38,635 bases of DNA from Caulobacter sp. S45 (GCF_903642205.1 NZ_CAHJWH010000011.1:1-38635); one strand, 5' to 3'; positions 8,720 to 17,503 are shown, counted from the stretch's first letter. The notes: generated by a model from the letters alone, not told the origin. Made by a program: numbers and translations.

Positions 8720-9487
8720 CTATGGGCGCGGCTGGAGCCTGATCTGGAACAGCTTGGGCCAGTTCTTGCCGGTGACGAACAGCCGGTCCTGGGCGGCGTC
8801 ATAGGCGATGCCGTTCAGCACGTCGGTGCGGCCCGGCGTGACGTCGGCCTGGGGAAGCAGGCCGGCCAGGTCTATCCAGCCGACCACGTGACCCGTGGCG
8901 GGGTCGATGCAGGCGATCAGGCTGGTCTGCCAGATGTCGGCATAGATCTCGCCCTTGACCCACTCAAGTTCGTTGAGGTTCTGGACCGGGCGACCGTCGT
9001 CGGTGACGTGGATGCGGCGCTCCTCGCGCATCGTGACCGGATCGAGCACCCGAAGGTCGGGCGTGCCGTCACTCATGTAGATGTGGTGGGCGTCCTTGGT
9101 CAGCGCCCAGCCCTCGCCGGGATAGGGGAACTTCGCCGTCGCGCTCAGCGTGCGCGCGTCGTAGACGTAGCCGAAATGCTCCTGCCAGGTGAGCTGATAG
9201 AGCCGTCCGCCCCAGCGCACGATCCCCTCGCCGAAGTCGGCCGCCGGGAGGTCGTGCTGCTGCAGCACCTCGCCCGTGTCCAGCCGCTCCCTGCGCACGA
9301 AGGAGTGGCCGGGAAGGCCGGTCGACTCCCACAGCACCCCGTCCTCGTAGAAAAGCCCCTCGGTGAAGGCGTTTACGTCGTGGGGGAAGGTGCGCACCAC
9401 CTGGTAGGTGTAGACGGGCGTTGCGGCGCAGGCGGCCAGCGGGGCTGCGGCGATCAGCAACGAAGCCAGCAGAGTTTTGAAGCCCAC
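8720..9487 (-). CDS. Exported glutamine cyclotransferase (five-bladed propeller type)
   Basis: 255 residues starting at a GTG, with an N-terminal signal sequence (FKTLLASLLIAAAPLAACAA). LAAC at residues 17-20 could be a lipobox, so it may be a lipoprotein rather than soluble in the periplasm. The mature part has the hallmarks of the plant/bacterial QC propeller family: FTEGL, LNELEWVKGEIYADIW, LNGIAYD and GKNWPKLF. The family forms pyroglutamate at N-terminal glutamine of exported peptides. The frame runs on to an ATG at 9547, but those extra residues are encoded by an intergenic repeat. GTG 9487, with GAGG about 9-12 bases upstream, is the better start. Confidence 0.88.
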   Translation of the reverse strand: MGFKTLLASLLIAAAPLAACAATPVYTYQVVRTFPHDVNAFTEGLFYEDGVLWESTGLPGHSFVRRERLDTGEVLQQHDLPAADFGEGIVRWGGRLYQLTWQEHFGYVYDARTLSATAKFPYPGEGWALTKDAHHIYMSDGTPDLRVLDPVTMREERRIHVTDDGRPVQNLNELEWVKGEIYADIWQTSLIACIDPATGHVVGWIDLAGLLPQADVTPGRTDVLNGIAYDAAQDRLFVTGKNWPKLFQIRLQPRP

Positions 9488-9507
9488 GACGATCCTCGGC
9501 CTCGCAT

Positions 9508-9656
9508 ATCCTCCCCTGCGAAGCGGGGGAGGGGGACCACGCGGCACGCGTGGTGGAGGGGGCTGCTCGGGCTCTGCGGCTTGCGCCCCGCCCTACCAGC
9601 CCCCTCCGTCACGGCGCGTTCGCGCCGCGCCACCTCCCCCGCTCCGCGGGGAGGAT
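9508..9656. repeat. Composite mirrored palindromic repeat downstream of glnA
   Basis: Two arms of 57-59 bases (9508-9564 and 9598-9656) are imperfect reverse complements of each other. Both outer ends read ATCCTCCCC and both inner ends GGAGGGGGCT. Each arm holds further short hairpins (CCACGCGGCACGCGTGG; GGCGCGTTCGCGCC). It lies between the glnA stop and the start of the glutamine cyclotransferase gene and may fold as a large cruciform or terminator after glnA. Confidence 0.75.
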
Positions 9657-9663
9657 GAACAGA

Positions 9664-11070
9664 TCAGCAACTATAATACATGTCGAACTCCACCGGGTGG
9701 GGGTGGAGCTGCAGGCGCCTGACCTCCTCCATCTTCAGCTCGATGTAGGCGTCGATGAAGTCGTCGTCCATCACGCCGCCCTTCTTGAGGAAGGCCCGGT
9801 CGCGGTCGAGGTTCTCCAGGGCCTCGCGGAGCGAGCCGCAGACCTCGGGCACGTTCTTCTGTTCGGCCGGGGGCAGGTCGTACAGGTTCTTGTCCATCGG
9901 GCCGCCCGGATCGATCTTGTTCTCGATCCCGTCCAGGCCCGCCATCAGCAGGGCCACAAAGGTCAGGTAGGGGTTGCCCATGGGATCGGGGAAGCGGACC
10001 TCGATGCGCTTGCCCTTGGGGCTCGACACCCAGGGGATGCGTATCGAGGCGGAGCGGTTGCGGGCGGAATAGGCCAGCTTCACTGGAGCCTCATAGCCCG
10101 GCACCAGCCGCTTGTAGCTGTTGGTCGTGGAGTTGGCGAAAGCGTTGATGGCCTTGGCGTGCTTGATGATGCCGCCGATGTAGAACAGGCAGGTCTCCGA
10201 CAGGCCGGCGTACTTGTCGCCGGCGAACAGCGGCTTGCCATCCTTCCAGATCGACTGGTGGCAGTGCATGCCCGAGCCGTTGTCGCCGAAATAGGGCTTG
10301 GCCATGAAGGTCGCGGTCTTGCCGTAGGCCGAGGCCACGTTGTGGATCACGTACTTATAGAGCTGCGTCCGGTCGGCCATGGTCAGGAGGTCGCTGAACT
10401 TCAGCCCCAGCTCGTGCTGGGCGGGCGCCACCTCGTGGTGGTGCTTCTCGGGGTCAAGGCCCAGCTCGCCCATCACGCTCAGCATCTCGCCGCGGAGGTC
10501 CTGGGCGCTGTCCGTGGGATTGACGGGGAAGTAGCCGCCCTTGGGGCCGGGCCGGTGGCCCATGTTGCCCTCTTCGTAGACCTTGCCGGTGTTGGCCGGA
10601 AGCTCCACGGAGTCGAAGCTGTAGCCGGTGTTGTTGTAGCTGGTGGTCCACTTCACGTCGTCGAAGATGAAGAACTCGGCCTCGGGTCCGAAATAGACCT
10701 GGTCGCCCACACCGGCCGACTGGACGTAGGTCAGCGCCTTCTTGGCGATGGAGCGCGGGTCGCGGTTGTAGGGCTCGCCGGTGTCAGGGGTCACCACGTC
10801 GCAGAACAGGAACAGCGTGGTCTGCTGGTAGAAGGGGTCGATGTAGGCGGTCTTCAGGTCCGGCCGCAGCAGCATGTCGCTATCGTTGATCGCCTTCCAT
10901 CCGGCGATGGAGGAGCCGTCGAACATGGTGCCTTCGGTCAGGAAGTCGTCGTCCACGAGGTCCAGGTCGAAGGTGACGTGCTGCAGCCGCCCACGGATGT
11001 CGGTGAAGCGGACGTCGACGTACTTGACTTCCTTTTCCTTGATCAGGGCGTGGACTTCTTCGGGCGTCAT
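9664..11070 (-). CDS. glnA: Glutamine synthetase, type I
   Basis: It makes glutamine from glutamate, ammonia and ATP, and is the main ammonia-assimilating enzyme. 468 residues, the standard GSI length, starting [15 protein letters not shown]. Visible motifs are the beta-grasp segment [18 protein letters not shown], the active-site stretch [12 protein letters not shown], and [10 protein letters not shown]. The adenylylation site NLYDLPP puts the modified tyrosine at residue 397, so this is the GlnE-regulated I-beta class. It is the last gene of glnK-amtB-glnA, 77 bases after amtB with no obvious terminator between. A long out-of-frame-like extension upstream to 11292 is shadow sequence over amtB. 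Confidence 0.98.
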   Translation of the reverse strand: MTPEEVHALIKEKEVKYVDVRFTDIRGRLQHVTFDLDLVDDDFLTEGTMFDGSSIAGWKAINDSDMLLRPDLKTAYIDPFYQQTTLFLFCDVVTPDTGEPYNRDPRSIAKKALTYVQSAGVGDQVYFGPEAEFFIFDDVKWTTSYNNTGYSFDSVELPANTGKVYEEGNMGHRPGPKGGYFPVNPTDSAQDLRGEMLSVMGELGLDPEKHHHEVAPAQHELGLKFSDLLTMADRTQLYKYVIHNVASAYGKTATFMAKPYFGDNGSGMHCHQSIWKDGKPLFAGDKYAGLSETCLFYIGGIIKHAKAINAFANSTTNSYKRLVPGYEAPVKLAYSARNRSASIRIPWVSSPKGKRIEVRFPDPMGNPYLTFVALLMAGLDGIENKIDPGGPMDKNLYDLPPAEQKNVPEVCGSLREALENLDRDRAFLKKGGVMDDDFIDAYIELKMEEVRRLQLHPHPVEFDMYYSC

Positions 11071-11147
11071 GAAAGGCTCCGGGGAGGGTGACTGCGCGTG
11101 TGGATGAGCGGACGGCGCGCTGCTGAGGTTTCGTGTGGCGAGACCGG

Positions 11148-12626
11148 CTAGTCGTGCATCGCCTCGCCGTGGAGCGCAAGGTCGAGCCCCATGACTTCCT
11201 GCTCTTCGGTGACGCGGAGGCCGGTGGTGAACTTGCAGACCATCAGGATCAGGAAGGTGACGACGCCAGACCAGACGATGGTGCCGACGCAACCCTCGAA
11301 CTGGGTGAGAACGGAATGCACCTTGCCGGCCGGGTTGATGGCCGCATCGGCGAACACGCCGGTGAGCAGGGCGCCGATGAAGCCGCCCACCCCGTGCACG
11401 CCGAAAGCGTCCAGGCTGTCGTCATACTTGAAGGCGTTCTTCAGCCACACCGCTGAGGCGTAGCAGCCCGCCCCTGCGATCAGGCCGATCCACAGGGCGC
11501 CGGTGGGATTGACGAAGCCTGAGGCCGGGGTGACGGCCACCAAGCCCGCTACCGCGCCGGAGGCCATGCCGAGCAGGGTCGGCGTCTTGCGATGCCACCA
11601 CTCCACCGCCATCCAAGACAGGGCGGCTGCGGCCGTGGCGATCTGGGTGTTGGCCATGGCCGCGCCGGCCAGGGCGTTGGCGCCGACCGCCGAGCCGGCG
11701 TTGAAGCCGAACCAGCCGACCCAGAGCAGGCTCGCCCCGATCATGGTGTAGACGAGGTTGTTGGGCGCCATGTTGTCGTGGCCCAGGCCCTTGCGCGGGC
11801 CGAGCACCAGCGCACACACAAGGCCGGCCACGCCGGCGTTGATGTGCACCACGGTGCCGCCGGCGAAGTCGAGCACGCCCAGGCCGCCCAGGAACCCTCC
11901 GCCCCAAACCCAATGGGCGATGGGCGCATAGACGAAGATCGACCACAGCATGGTGAACAGCAGCAGGGCGGAGAACTTGAACCGCTCCGCGAAGGCGCCG
12001 CAGACCAGGGCCGGCGTGATGATGGCGAAGGTCATCTGGTACATCATGTAGACGTACTCAGGGATGGTCAGCGTCGCGCCGGCGATCTGGTACGGCTTGT
12101 CCATGGATACGGACTTCAGCATGAAGTTGGCCGTCCCGCCCCAGAACCTGTTGGCGCTCGGGCTCGGATTGGCGCCGAAGGCGATGGAGTAGGTGCAGAC
12201 GAACCAGGTCAGGGTCACCACCGCAGTGATGGCGAACGACTGGGCGACGGTGGCGATCACGTTCTTCTTGCGCACCATGCCGCCGTAGAACAGCGCCAGG
12301 CCCGGGATGGTCATCATCAGCACCAGGGCGGCGGAGGTGAGCATCCAGGCGGTGTCGCCGGTGTCGATCTTGAACGGCGCGGCGGAAGCCGCCGGCGCTG
12401 TCGTACCGGTCGCGGGCGCCGCGGCCGGCGAGGCGGCGGGTCCGGTCGCATTCAGGGCGGGGGTGGCCGTCGCCGTGCTAGCGGGTGGCGCCGCGCCACC
12501 CGGCGCGGTCTGGGCACGAAGTGGGTGCGCCGTCGGCAGGACCGCGAGCCCTGCGGCCAGGGCGAGGCTCGCGAGCCCGCGCGAGCGCGGACGTGCGGAG
12601 GCGAAGCTGAGCGGGAAGGGGATCAT
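11148..12626 (-). CDS. amtB: Ammonium transporter AmtB
   Basis: 492 residues. It has a signal sequence (about 1-39, ending HPLRAQ), then an Ala/Pro/Thr-rich linker to about residue 85, and then the 11-helix Amt channel opening at [18 protein letters not shown]. The twin pore histidines are H261 ([10 protein letters not shown]) and H411 ([16 protein letters not shown]). It conducts ammonium through the inner membrane and is blocked by unmodified GlnK. It starts 19 bases after the glnK stop. The periplasmic linker is longer than in E. coli AmtB, a variation also seen in other alphaproteobacterial Amt proteins. Confidence 0.96.
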   Translation of the reverse strand: MIPFPLSFASARPRSRGLASLALAAGLAVLPTAHPLRAQTAPGGAAPPASTATATPALNATGPAASPAAAPATGTTAPAASAAPFKIDTGDTAWMLTSAALVLMMTIPGLALFYGGMVRKKNVIATVAQSFAITAVVTLTWFVCTYSIAFGANPSPSANRFWGGTANFMLKSVSMDKPYQIAGATLTIPEYVYMMYQMTFAIITPALVCGAFAERFKFSALLLFTMLWSIFVYAPIAHWVWGGGFLGGLGVLDFAGGTVVHINAGVAGLVCALVLGPRKGLGHDNMAPNNLVYTMIGASLLWVGWFGFNAGSAVGANALAGAAMANTQIATAAAALSWMAVEWWHRKTPTLLGMASGAVAGLVAVTPASGFVNPTGALWIGLIAGAGCYASAVWLKNAFKYDDSLDAFGVHGVGGFIGALLTGVFADAAINPAGKVHSVLTQFEGCVGTIVWSGVVTFLILMVCKFTTGLRVTEEQEVMGLDLALHGEAMHD

Positions 12627-12645
12627 GTCGCTTGTCTCCCGCCGA

Positions 12646-12984
12646 TCAAAGCGCGGCCCCGCCGGTCTCGCCCGTGCGGATGCGCACGGCCTTCTCCACG
12701 TCCAGCACGAAGACCTTGCCGTCTCCGATCTTGCCGGTGTGGGCGGCGGCGCGGATGATCTCGACGGCGCGCTCCACCAGATCGTCGGCCACGACGACTT
12801 CGACCTTCACCTTCGGCAGGAAGTTGATGGCGTATTCCGCGCCGCGGTAGATCTCGGTCTGACCCTTCTGACGTCCATAGCCCTTCACCTCGGTGATGGT
12901 CAGCCCGTCGACGCCGGCGGCGGTCAGGCTTTCACGCACATCGTCGACCTTGAACGGCTTGATGACCGCCATGATGAGCTTCAC
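12646..12984 (-). CDS. glnK: PII nitrogen regulatory protein (GlnK type)
   Basis: 112 residues, the exact PII length, from a GTG (KLIMAVIKPFKVDDVRE). The uridylylation site Y51 is in the T-loop (EIYRGAEYAINF). The 2-oxoglutarate/ATP site residues around G37 and K40 and the C-terminal signature GKIGDGKVFVLDVEKAVRIRTGE are all present. Trimeric PII proteins bind ATP/ADP and 2-oxoglutarate and control AmtB, NtrB and GlnE. The linkage to amtB argues for GlnK; GlnB is the alternative name. AAGGGG stands about 11 bases before the GTG. An earlier ATG in the longer frame adds unrelated residues and was not used. Confidence 0.96.
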   Translation of the reverse strand: MKLIMAVIKPFKVDDVRESLTAAGVDGLTITEVKGYGRQKGQTEIYRGAEYAINFLPKVKVEVVVADDLVERAVEIIRAAAHTGKIGDGKVFVLDVEKAVRIRTGETGGAAL

Positions 12985-13113
12985 GGTACATGATCCCCTT
13001 GCGCGACAGCCCTTCCAGGCGTGGCGCACCTGCGCGTTTGAGGACAGCCAGGTCCGGCCGGTCCAGCCTGACGGTGTCAGGTGAGCCCGCACCCCGCGGA
13101 TTTCTGGCGAGAT

Positions 13114-13130
13114 TGCATCGTGCAGGTGCT
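13114..13130. promoter_or_regulatory. Putative NtrC-binding dyad upstream of glnK-amtB-glnA
   Basis: The 17-base site TGCATCGTGCAGGTGCT matches the enteric NtrC pattern TGCACC-N5-GGTGCA at 10 of 12 defined positions, one mismatch in each half. It lies about 130 bases before the glnK start and 117 before ntrB, where an NtrC enhancer would be expected. A lone half-site-like CGCACC is at 13025-13030. This is a single motif match made by eye, so it is suggestive only. Confidence 0.4.
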
Positions 13131-13246
13131 ATGACAGCTCGTCGGCTTACATTTTGGGCATCTGCCGTACTCATCAACGATTGCGCAGGACGTAGGCATA
13201 CCGCCTCTGCCGACAGACGCTCAATCCTATGGCAAGGATCGCTTTC

Positions 13247-14362
13247 ATGCCGCCAACTCGAACAGTCCTACAGGATGCGAGCGAACGCGATGCTCTAAAT
13301 GCCGCGGCGTTCGACGCCGCCCCCTGGCCATCGCTCGTGTTCTCCCCGGACGCCAAGGTGCTGGTCGCCAACGAGGCGGCGGAGATGCTGTTCGGGCAGG
13401 CGCTGGCCGGCCTGTCGCGCCGGCCGCTGCTCTCCATGCTGAGTCCTGAAAGCGAGCTCGCCACGCTCTTCGCCCAGGCGTGGCGGGAAGGCGGCGTGGC
13501 TCGGCGCTCGGCGGTGGAGGTCGCCATCCTGGGCGCCCCGAGCTTCGAAGCGGAGATCGCCTTCGCCGCCCTGCCGGGTGGCCGGATGCTGGGGACCTTC
13601 TACGTGGAGAGCCAGGGTTCGCGACTTGAGCGCGCCAGCGAGGCGCTGCGCTCGGTCGCCGGCATGGGACGCACCCTGGCCCACGAGATCAAGAACCCGC
13701 TGGCCGGCATCCGAGGCGCCGCCCAGCTGCTGAAGCTGGGCGCCAGTCCCGCCGACACCCCGCTCGCGCAGGTGATCGTCGACGAGGTGGATCGCATCCG
13801 CCGCCTCGTGGATCAGGTCGAGGCTTTCTCCGACGAGCGGGTGACCGCCAAGCGCGCGGTGAACATCCACCGCGTGCTGGACCGGGTTCGCACCCTGGTG
13901 GCCAGCGCCTTGGGGGGCGAGGTTCAGTTCGCCGACGCCTACGATCCTTCCTTGCCGATGGCGCTCGGCGACGAGGACCAGCTGGTCCAGATCTTCCTGA
14001 ACGTGGTGAAGAATGCAGCCGAAGCGGCGCTGGAGCGGGGCGACGGCCGCGGAGAGGTGACCATCGCCACCGGCTATCGTCCGGGTGCGCGCGTGCAGGC
14101 GGGGCGTCAGGGTTGGCGAAACGCACCGCTGGAAGTGCGGGTCTTGGACAATGGCCCAGGTGTCCCCGCCGACCTTCGGCACCGCCTGTTCGACGCCTTC
14201 GTCACCACCAAGGACCGCGGCATGGGGCTCGGCCTGACCCTGGTCGCCAAGCTGGTCGACTCCCACGGCGGCCTCATCGAGCTCGAGTCCGAGCCCGGCC
14301 GCACCGTCTTCCACATCCTGTTGCCGATCGCGCCCGACGCGATGTCCTACCCGGAGTCCTGA
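13247..14362 (+). CDS. ntrB: Nitrogen regulation sensor kinase NtrB
   Basis: A cytoplasmic two-component kinase that phosphorylates NtrC under nitrogen limitation and, with PII bound, dephosphorylates it. 371 residues from ATG 13247: a PAS-like domain at about 20-120, the H-box with H146 in GRTLAHEIKNPLAGIRGAAQLLK, the N-box around N256 (NVVKNAAEAA), DNGPG at 301-305, and GMGLGLTLVAKLV. No transmembrane segment, as expected for NtrB. AAGGA lies 8 bases before ATG 13247, so it is preferred over ATG 13229, which has no ribosome site. It is divergent from glnK. The dusB/nifR3 gene that often precedes ntrB in this class is absent. Confidence 0.95.
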   Translation: MPPTRTVLQDASERDALNAAAFDAAPWPSLVFSPDAKVLVANEAAEMLFGQALAGLSRRPLLSMLSPESELATLFAQAWREGGVARRSAVEVAILGAPSFEAEIAFAALPGGRMLGTFYVESQGSRLERASEALRSVAGMGRTLAHEIKNPLAGIRGAAQLLKLGASPADTPLAQVIVDEVDRIRRLVDQVEAFSDERVTAKRAVNIHRVLDRVRTLVASALGGEVQFADAYDPSLPMALGDEDQLVQIFLNVVKNAAEAALERGDGRGEVTIATGYRPGARVQAGRQGWRNAPLEVRVLDNGPGVPADLRHRLFDAFVTTKDRGMGLGLTLVAKLVDSHGGLIELESEPGRTVFHILLPIAPDAMSYPES

Positions 14363-14366
14363 TCCC

Positions 14367-15782
14367 TTGAGCGCCAACCAGAAGGTCCTGATCGCCGACG
14401 ACGACACCTCCATCCGCCTGGTGCTGAGCCAGGCCTTCACCCGGGCCGGCTTCCAGGTGCGGGCCACCGGTTCGGCGGCGACGCTGCTCAAGTGGGTGTC
14501 GGACGGGGAGGGCGACCTGGTGATCACCGACGTGGTGATGCCCGACGAGAACGCCTTCGACGTGCTGCCGCGCCTGCGCAAGATGCGGCCCCAGCTGCCG
14601 GCCATCGTCATGAGCGCGCAGAACACCCTGCTCACCGCCGTGAACGCCGCACAGATCGGCGCCTTCGACTATGTCCCTAAGCCCTTCGACCTGGACGAGA
14701 TGGTGGGGGTGGCGCGCCGCGCCCTGGCGCGGCCGGCGGACGCCGTGCGGGCGCGGGCCCAGGCGCGTGCGCTGCGGGACGAAGGCCTGCCGCTGATCGG
14801 CCGCTCCCCGCCGATGCAGGATGTCTACCGTACCCTGGCGCGGCTGGTGGACACCTCGCTGAACGTCATGATCACAGGCGAGATCGGCACCGGCAAGGGG
14901 TTGGCGGCCCGAGCCCTGCACGACCTCGGCAGCCGACGCGACACCCCCTTTGTCACCGCCCAGCTCGGCGGCCTGTCCGCCCAGCGTGTAGACGAGGAGC
15001 TGCTGGGCCATGGCGATCGACCGGGCAGGCTCGTGGAAGCGGACGGCGGAGTGCTGTTCCTGGACGAGGTCGGCGACTTGTCCCTGGACGCCCAGGCGCG
15101 GCTGATGCGCATCGTGGAGTCCGCCGAGCGGCCCACCCACCCGGTCACCGGCCGGCGGCTCGACCTGCGCATCCTGGCCTCCTCCCGGGCCGACCTGCGT
15201 GAGCTGGTGCGACAGGGACGGTTCCGTGACGACCTGCTGCTGCGTCTGAACGTGGCGGTCATGCACCTGCCGCCGCTCCGCGACCGGCTGGACGACCTGC
15301 CGGATCTAGCCCGTGCCTTCCTGTTCCGGGCCCAGCGGGACGGGGCGCCGGGGAAGACGCTGGACGAGTCCGCGTTGCAGCGCCTGGTGCGCCATAGCTG
15401 GCCCGGAAATGTGCGCGAGCTGGAGAACCTGATGCGCCGGCTGGCGGTGCTCTATACCGAAGACTTCCTGACCGAGCGCCTGATCGAGCGCGAGCTGCAG
15501 GAGGATGCCGCCCTGCCCAGCGTGGCCGAGCCGGCCCACACGGTGGAGGACCTGGTGGAGCAGACCCTGAGCGGCCAGTTCAGCGCCCCTGGCGGCGAGC
15601 TGCCGGCTGCGGGGCTCTACGATCGCACCCTGGAGAGCATCGAGCGGCCGTTGATCCGCATGACGTTGCGCGCGACCCGCGGCAACCAGATCAAGGCTGC
15701 CGAGGTGCTGGGCATCAACCGCAACACGCTGCGCAAGAAGATCGAAGTCTTGGGGATCGACGTCAGCCGACGGCGGAGCTGA
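14367..15782 (+). CDS. ntrC: NtrC-family response regulator lacking the GAFTGA loop
   Basis: 471 residues: receiver domain (phospho-acceptor D55 in ITDVVMPDE; K105), AAA+ domain with Walker A GEIGTGK (171-177) and Walker B VLFLDE (229-234), and a C-terminal Fis-type helix-turn-helix (NQIKAAEVLGINRNTLRKK). Where sigma-54 activators carry GAFTGA, the chain goes directly from LLGH (212-215) through GDRP to GRLVEADGG. The sigma-54 contact loop is therefore missing. Rhodobacter capsulatus NtrC lacks it too and activates sigma-70 polymerase. The start is TTG, four bases after ntrB, with GGAG upstream; later starts would break the receiver. Downstream ntrY-ntrX are absent. Confidence 0.95.
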   Translation: MSANQKVLIADDDTSIRLVLSQAFTRAGFQVRATGSAATLLKWVSDGEGDLVITDVVMPDENAFDVLPRLRKMRPQLPAIVMSAQNTLLTAVNAAQIGAFDYVPKPFDLDEMVGVARRALARPADAVRARAQARALRDEGLPLIGRSPPMQDVYRTLARLVDTSLNVMITGEIGTGKGLAARALHDLGSRRDTPFVTAQLGGLSAQRVDEELLGHGDRPGRLVEADGGVLFLDEVGDLSLDAQARLMRIVESAERPTHPVTGRRLDLRILASSRADLRELVRQGRFRDDLLLRLNVAVMHLPPLRDRLDDLPDLARAFLFRAQRDGAPGKTLDESALQRLVRHSWPGNVRELENLMRRLAVLYTEDFLTERLIERELQEDAALPSVAEPAHTVEDLVEQTLSGQFSAPGGELPAAGLYDRTLESIERPLIRMTLRATRGNQIKAAEVLGINRNTLRKKIEVLGIDVSRRRS

Positions 15783-15794
15783 GCCGGCGGACCG

Positions 15795-16004
15795 TCAGTT
15801 CAGGGGCGGCGCGTCGGCCGGAGTCGCAGCGGAAGCGGTCGCCGAGGACATGTCGAGATAGCTCGCAAGGCCTGTGCCCGAGATGGCCATCAGGGCGCAG
15901 CCAGCCGCCGCGATGACGAGGCGCTTCAAGGGTAAGAACCTCGATAGAGGCGGCCAGCCCGTCTCGGCGAGAGGCGCATGATCCTGATGGATAATGGCGG
16001 ACAT
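15795..16004 (-). CDS. Small predicted single-span membrane protein, unknown function
   Basis: 69 residues. A polar N-terminus (about 1-27) leads into one hydrophobic segment (LKRLVIAAAGCALMAISGTGLASYL, about 27-51) and a short Ala/Ser/Pro tail. I do not recognise a family. Support for it being real: an ATG start, a weak AGCAGG ribosome site, a plausible hydrophobic design, and a gap that would otherwise be 300 bases empty. Against it: short length and no similarity I can cite. It sits between ntrC (convergent) and cysS (same strand, 80 bases upstream). Confidence 0.45.
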   Translation of the reverse strand: MSAIIHQDHAPLAETGWPPLSRFLPLKRLVIAAAGCALMAISGTGLASYLDMSSATASAATPADAPPLN

Positions 16005-16084
16005 CGAAGGCCTGCTGAACTCAACTCATTTGGTAAGGCGCGAACACGTGGGCTGACCCCCGGTTCCGCCCGCCGTTCAACTTG

Positions 16085-17503
16085 CTACGCCTTCAGCCGC
16101 CAGCTCGCCGCGCCGCCGGGACCGTCCAGCACCTCCACGTTCAGGGCGCCCAGCTCGCCTCGGATCCGGTCGGCCTCGGCCCAGTCTTTGGCCTTGCGGG
16201 CCTCGGCCCGACTTGCGATCAGCGCCTCGACCCGCGCGCTGAGATCGGCATCGGCATTGCCCTTGAACCAAGTCTCCACATCGGTTTGCAAGACGCCGAG
16301 CAATCGGCCGGTGACTACGATTTTGGCAATTGCCTCGGCCACGTTCTCCCGCGCTATAGAAGAGTTCTGCACATTCAGGCGCACATCTTTGACATAGTTG
16401 CCGAAGTAGCTCAGCGCTAAAGGCGTATTCAGATCGTCGTTCAAGGCCTGGAGGACGCCTTCATGGGGCTCTGCATCAAGGCTGGCGGACGTCTCAGCTG
16501 GATCAAGCTCAGAAAGAAACCTGAGAGCGTCGTAGATGCGGTCCAGCGTCCTGCGCGACTGCTCCAGCAGCTCGCCCGTCCAGTCCAGCGGCGCGCGGTA
16601 GTGGGCCGACAGCAGGGCCCAGCGCACCACCTCGCCCGGAACCTGCTTGAGCAGGTCGTGCACCAGCAGCACGTTGCCCAGGCTCTTGGACATTTTCTCG
16701 GCTTCGAGGGTCAGGAAGCCGTTGTGCATCCAGTAGCGGGCGTAGCCGGCCTCACCGTCGGCGGCGCAGACGCCCTGGGCGATCTCGTTCTCGTGGTGGG
16801 GGAAGATGAGGTCATGACCGCCGCCGTGAATGTCCACGGGAAAGCCCAGCTCCGCCTCGATCATGGCCGAGCATTCTATGTGCCAGCCCGGACGGCCAGG
16901 TCCCCAGGGGCTAGCCCACGCAGGCTCGCCGGGCTTGGACGGCTTCCACAGGGTGAAGTCGGCCGGACTGCGCTTGTGGGCGACTACATCCACCCGGGCG
17001 CCGGCCTGCATATCTTCGAGCGATCGGCCGGACAGGGCGCCATAGGCCGGGAAGCTCGACACGTCGAACAGCACGTCGCCCTCGGCCACATAGGCGTGGC
17101 CGCGCTTTACCAGCGTTACGATCATCTCGATCATCTGTGGCACATGGGCCGTGGCGCGGGGTTCAAGCGTCGGCTTCAGCACGCCGAGCGCCGCCATGTC
17201 CGCCTCGTAGACCTCGGCGAACCTGGAGGCGATGACGGAGATATCAACCCCTTCGCGCTCGGCGGCGGCGGCGATCTTGTCGTCCACGTCCGTGATGTTG
17301 CGGGCGTATATCACCTCTTCTCCGCCATAGGCGCGGCGCAGCAGGCGAAATAGGACGTCGAACACCACCGCAGGGCGGGCGTTGCCGATATGGGCGTAGC
17401 TGTAGACGGTGGGGCCGCAGACATAGAGCGTCACGCGCGAGGGATCGAGGGGTGTGAACGTGACCTTCCCGCGGCGCAGGGTGTCGTGGATGTGCAGGGT
17501 CAT
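16085..17503 (-). CDS. cysS: Cysteinyl-tRNA synthetase
   Basis: It charges tRNA-Cys with cysteine. 472 residues. C29 in YVCGPTVYSYAHIGNARP is the first zinc ligand, with the HIGH-type motif HIGN at 38-41. The other ligands fall in WHIECSAM and GGGHDLIFPHHENE, and the KMSKS motif is EKMSKSLGN. The C-terminal part (ARKAKDWAEADRIRGEL) is typical. A patch coding for about residues 340-420 (about 16250-16500) is visibly lower in GC than its surroundings, with more AT-ending codons, yet the protein is intact. Not in an operon with its neighbours. Confidence 0.97.
   Translation of the reverse strand: MTLHIHDTLRRGKVTFTPLDPSRVTLYVCGPTVYSYAHIGNARPAVVFDVLFRLLRRAYGGEEVIYARNITDVDDKIAAAAEREGVDISVIASRFAEVYEADMAALGVLKPTLEPRATAHVPQMIEMIVTLVKRGHAYVAEGDVLFDVSSFPAYGALSGRSLEDMQAGARVDVVAHKRSPADFTLWKPSKPGEPAWASPWGPGRPGWHIECSAMIEAELGFPVDIHGGGHDLIFPHHENEIAQGVCAADGEAGYARYWMHNGFLTLEAEKMSKSLGNVLLVHDLLKQVPGEVVRWALLSAHYRAPLDWTGELLEQSRRTLDRIYDALRFLSELDPAETSASLDAEPHEGVLQALNDDLNTPLALSYFGNYVKDVRLNVQNSSIARENVAEAIAKIVVTGRLLGVLQTDVETWFKGNADADLSARVEALIASRAEARKAKDWAEADRIRGELGALNVEVLDGPGGAASWRLKA

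Noticed and set aside
9550-11091. 513-codon open frame antisense to glnA
   Set aside because: GlnA motifs are complete on the minus strand. The frame begins within an intergenic repeat.
11592-12758. Long plus-strand frame over amtB
   Set aside because: Antisense of AmtB, extremely rich in G, R and H, no plausible fold.
13003-13017. GG-N10-GC sigma-54-like promoter before glnK
   Set aside because: Spacing fits, but the start point would fall downstream of the glnK ribosome site, and the local NtrC lacks GAFTGA.
13229-13246. Upstream ATG for NtrB
   Set aside because: No ribosome site before it, whereas ATG 13247 has AAGGA at ideal spacing.
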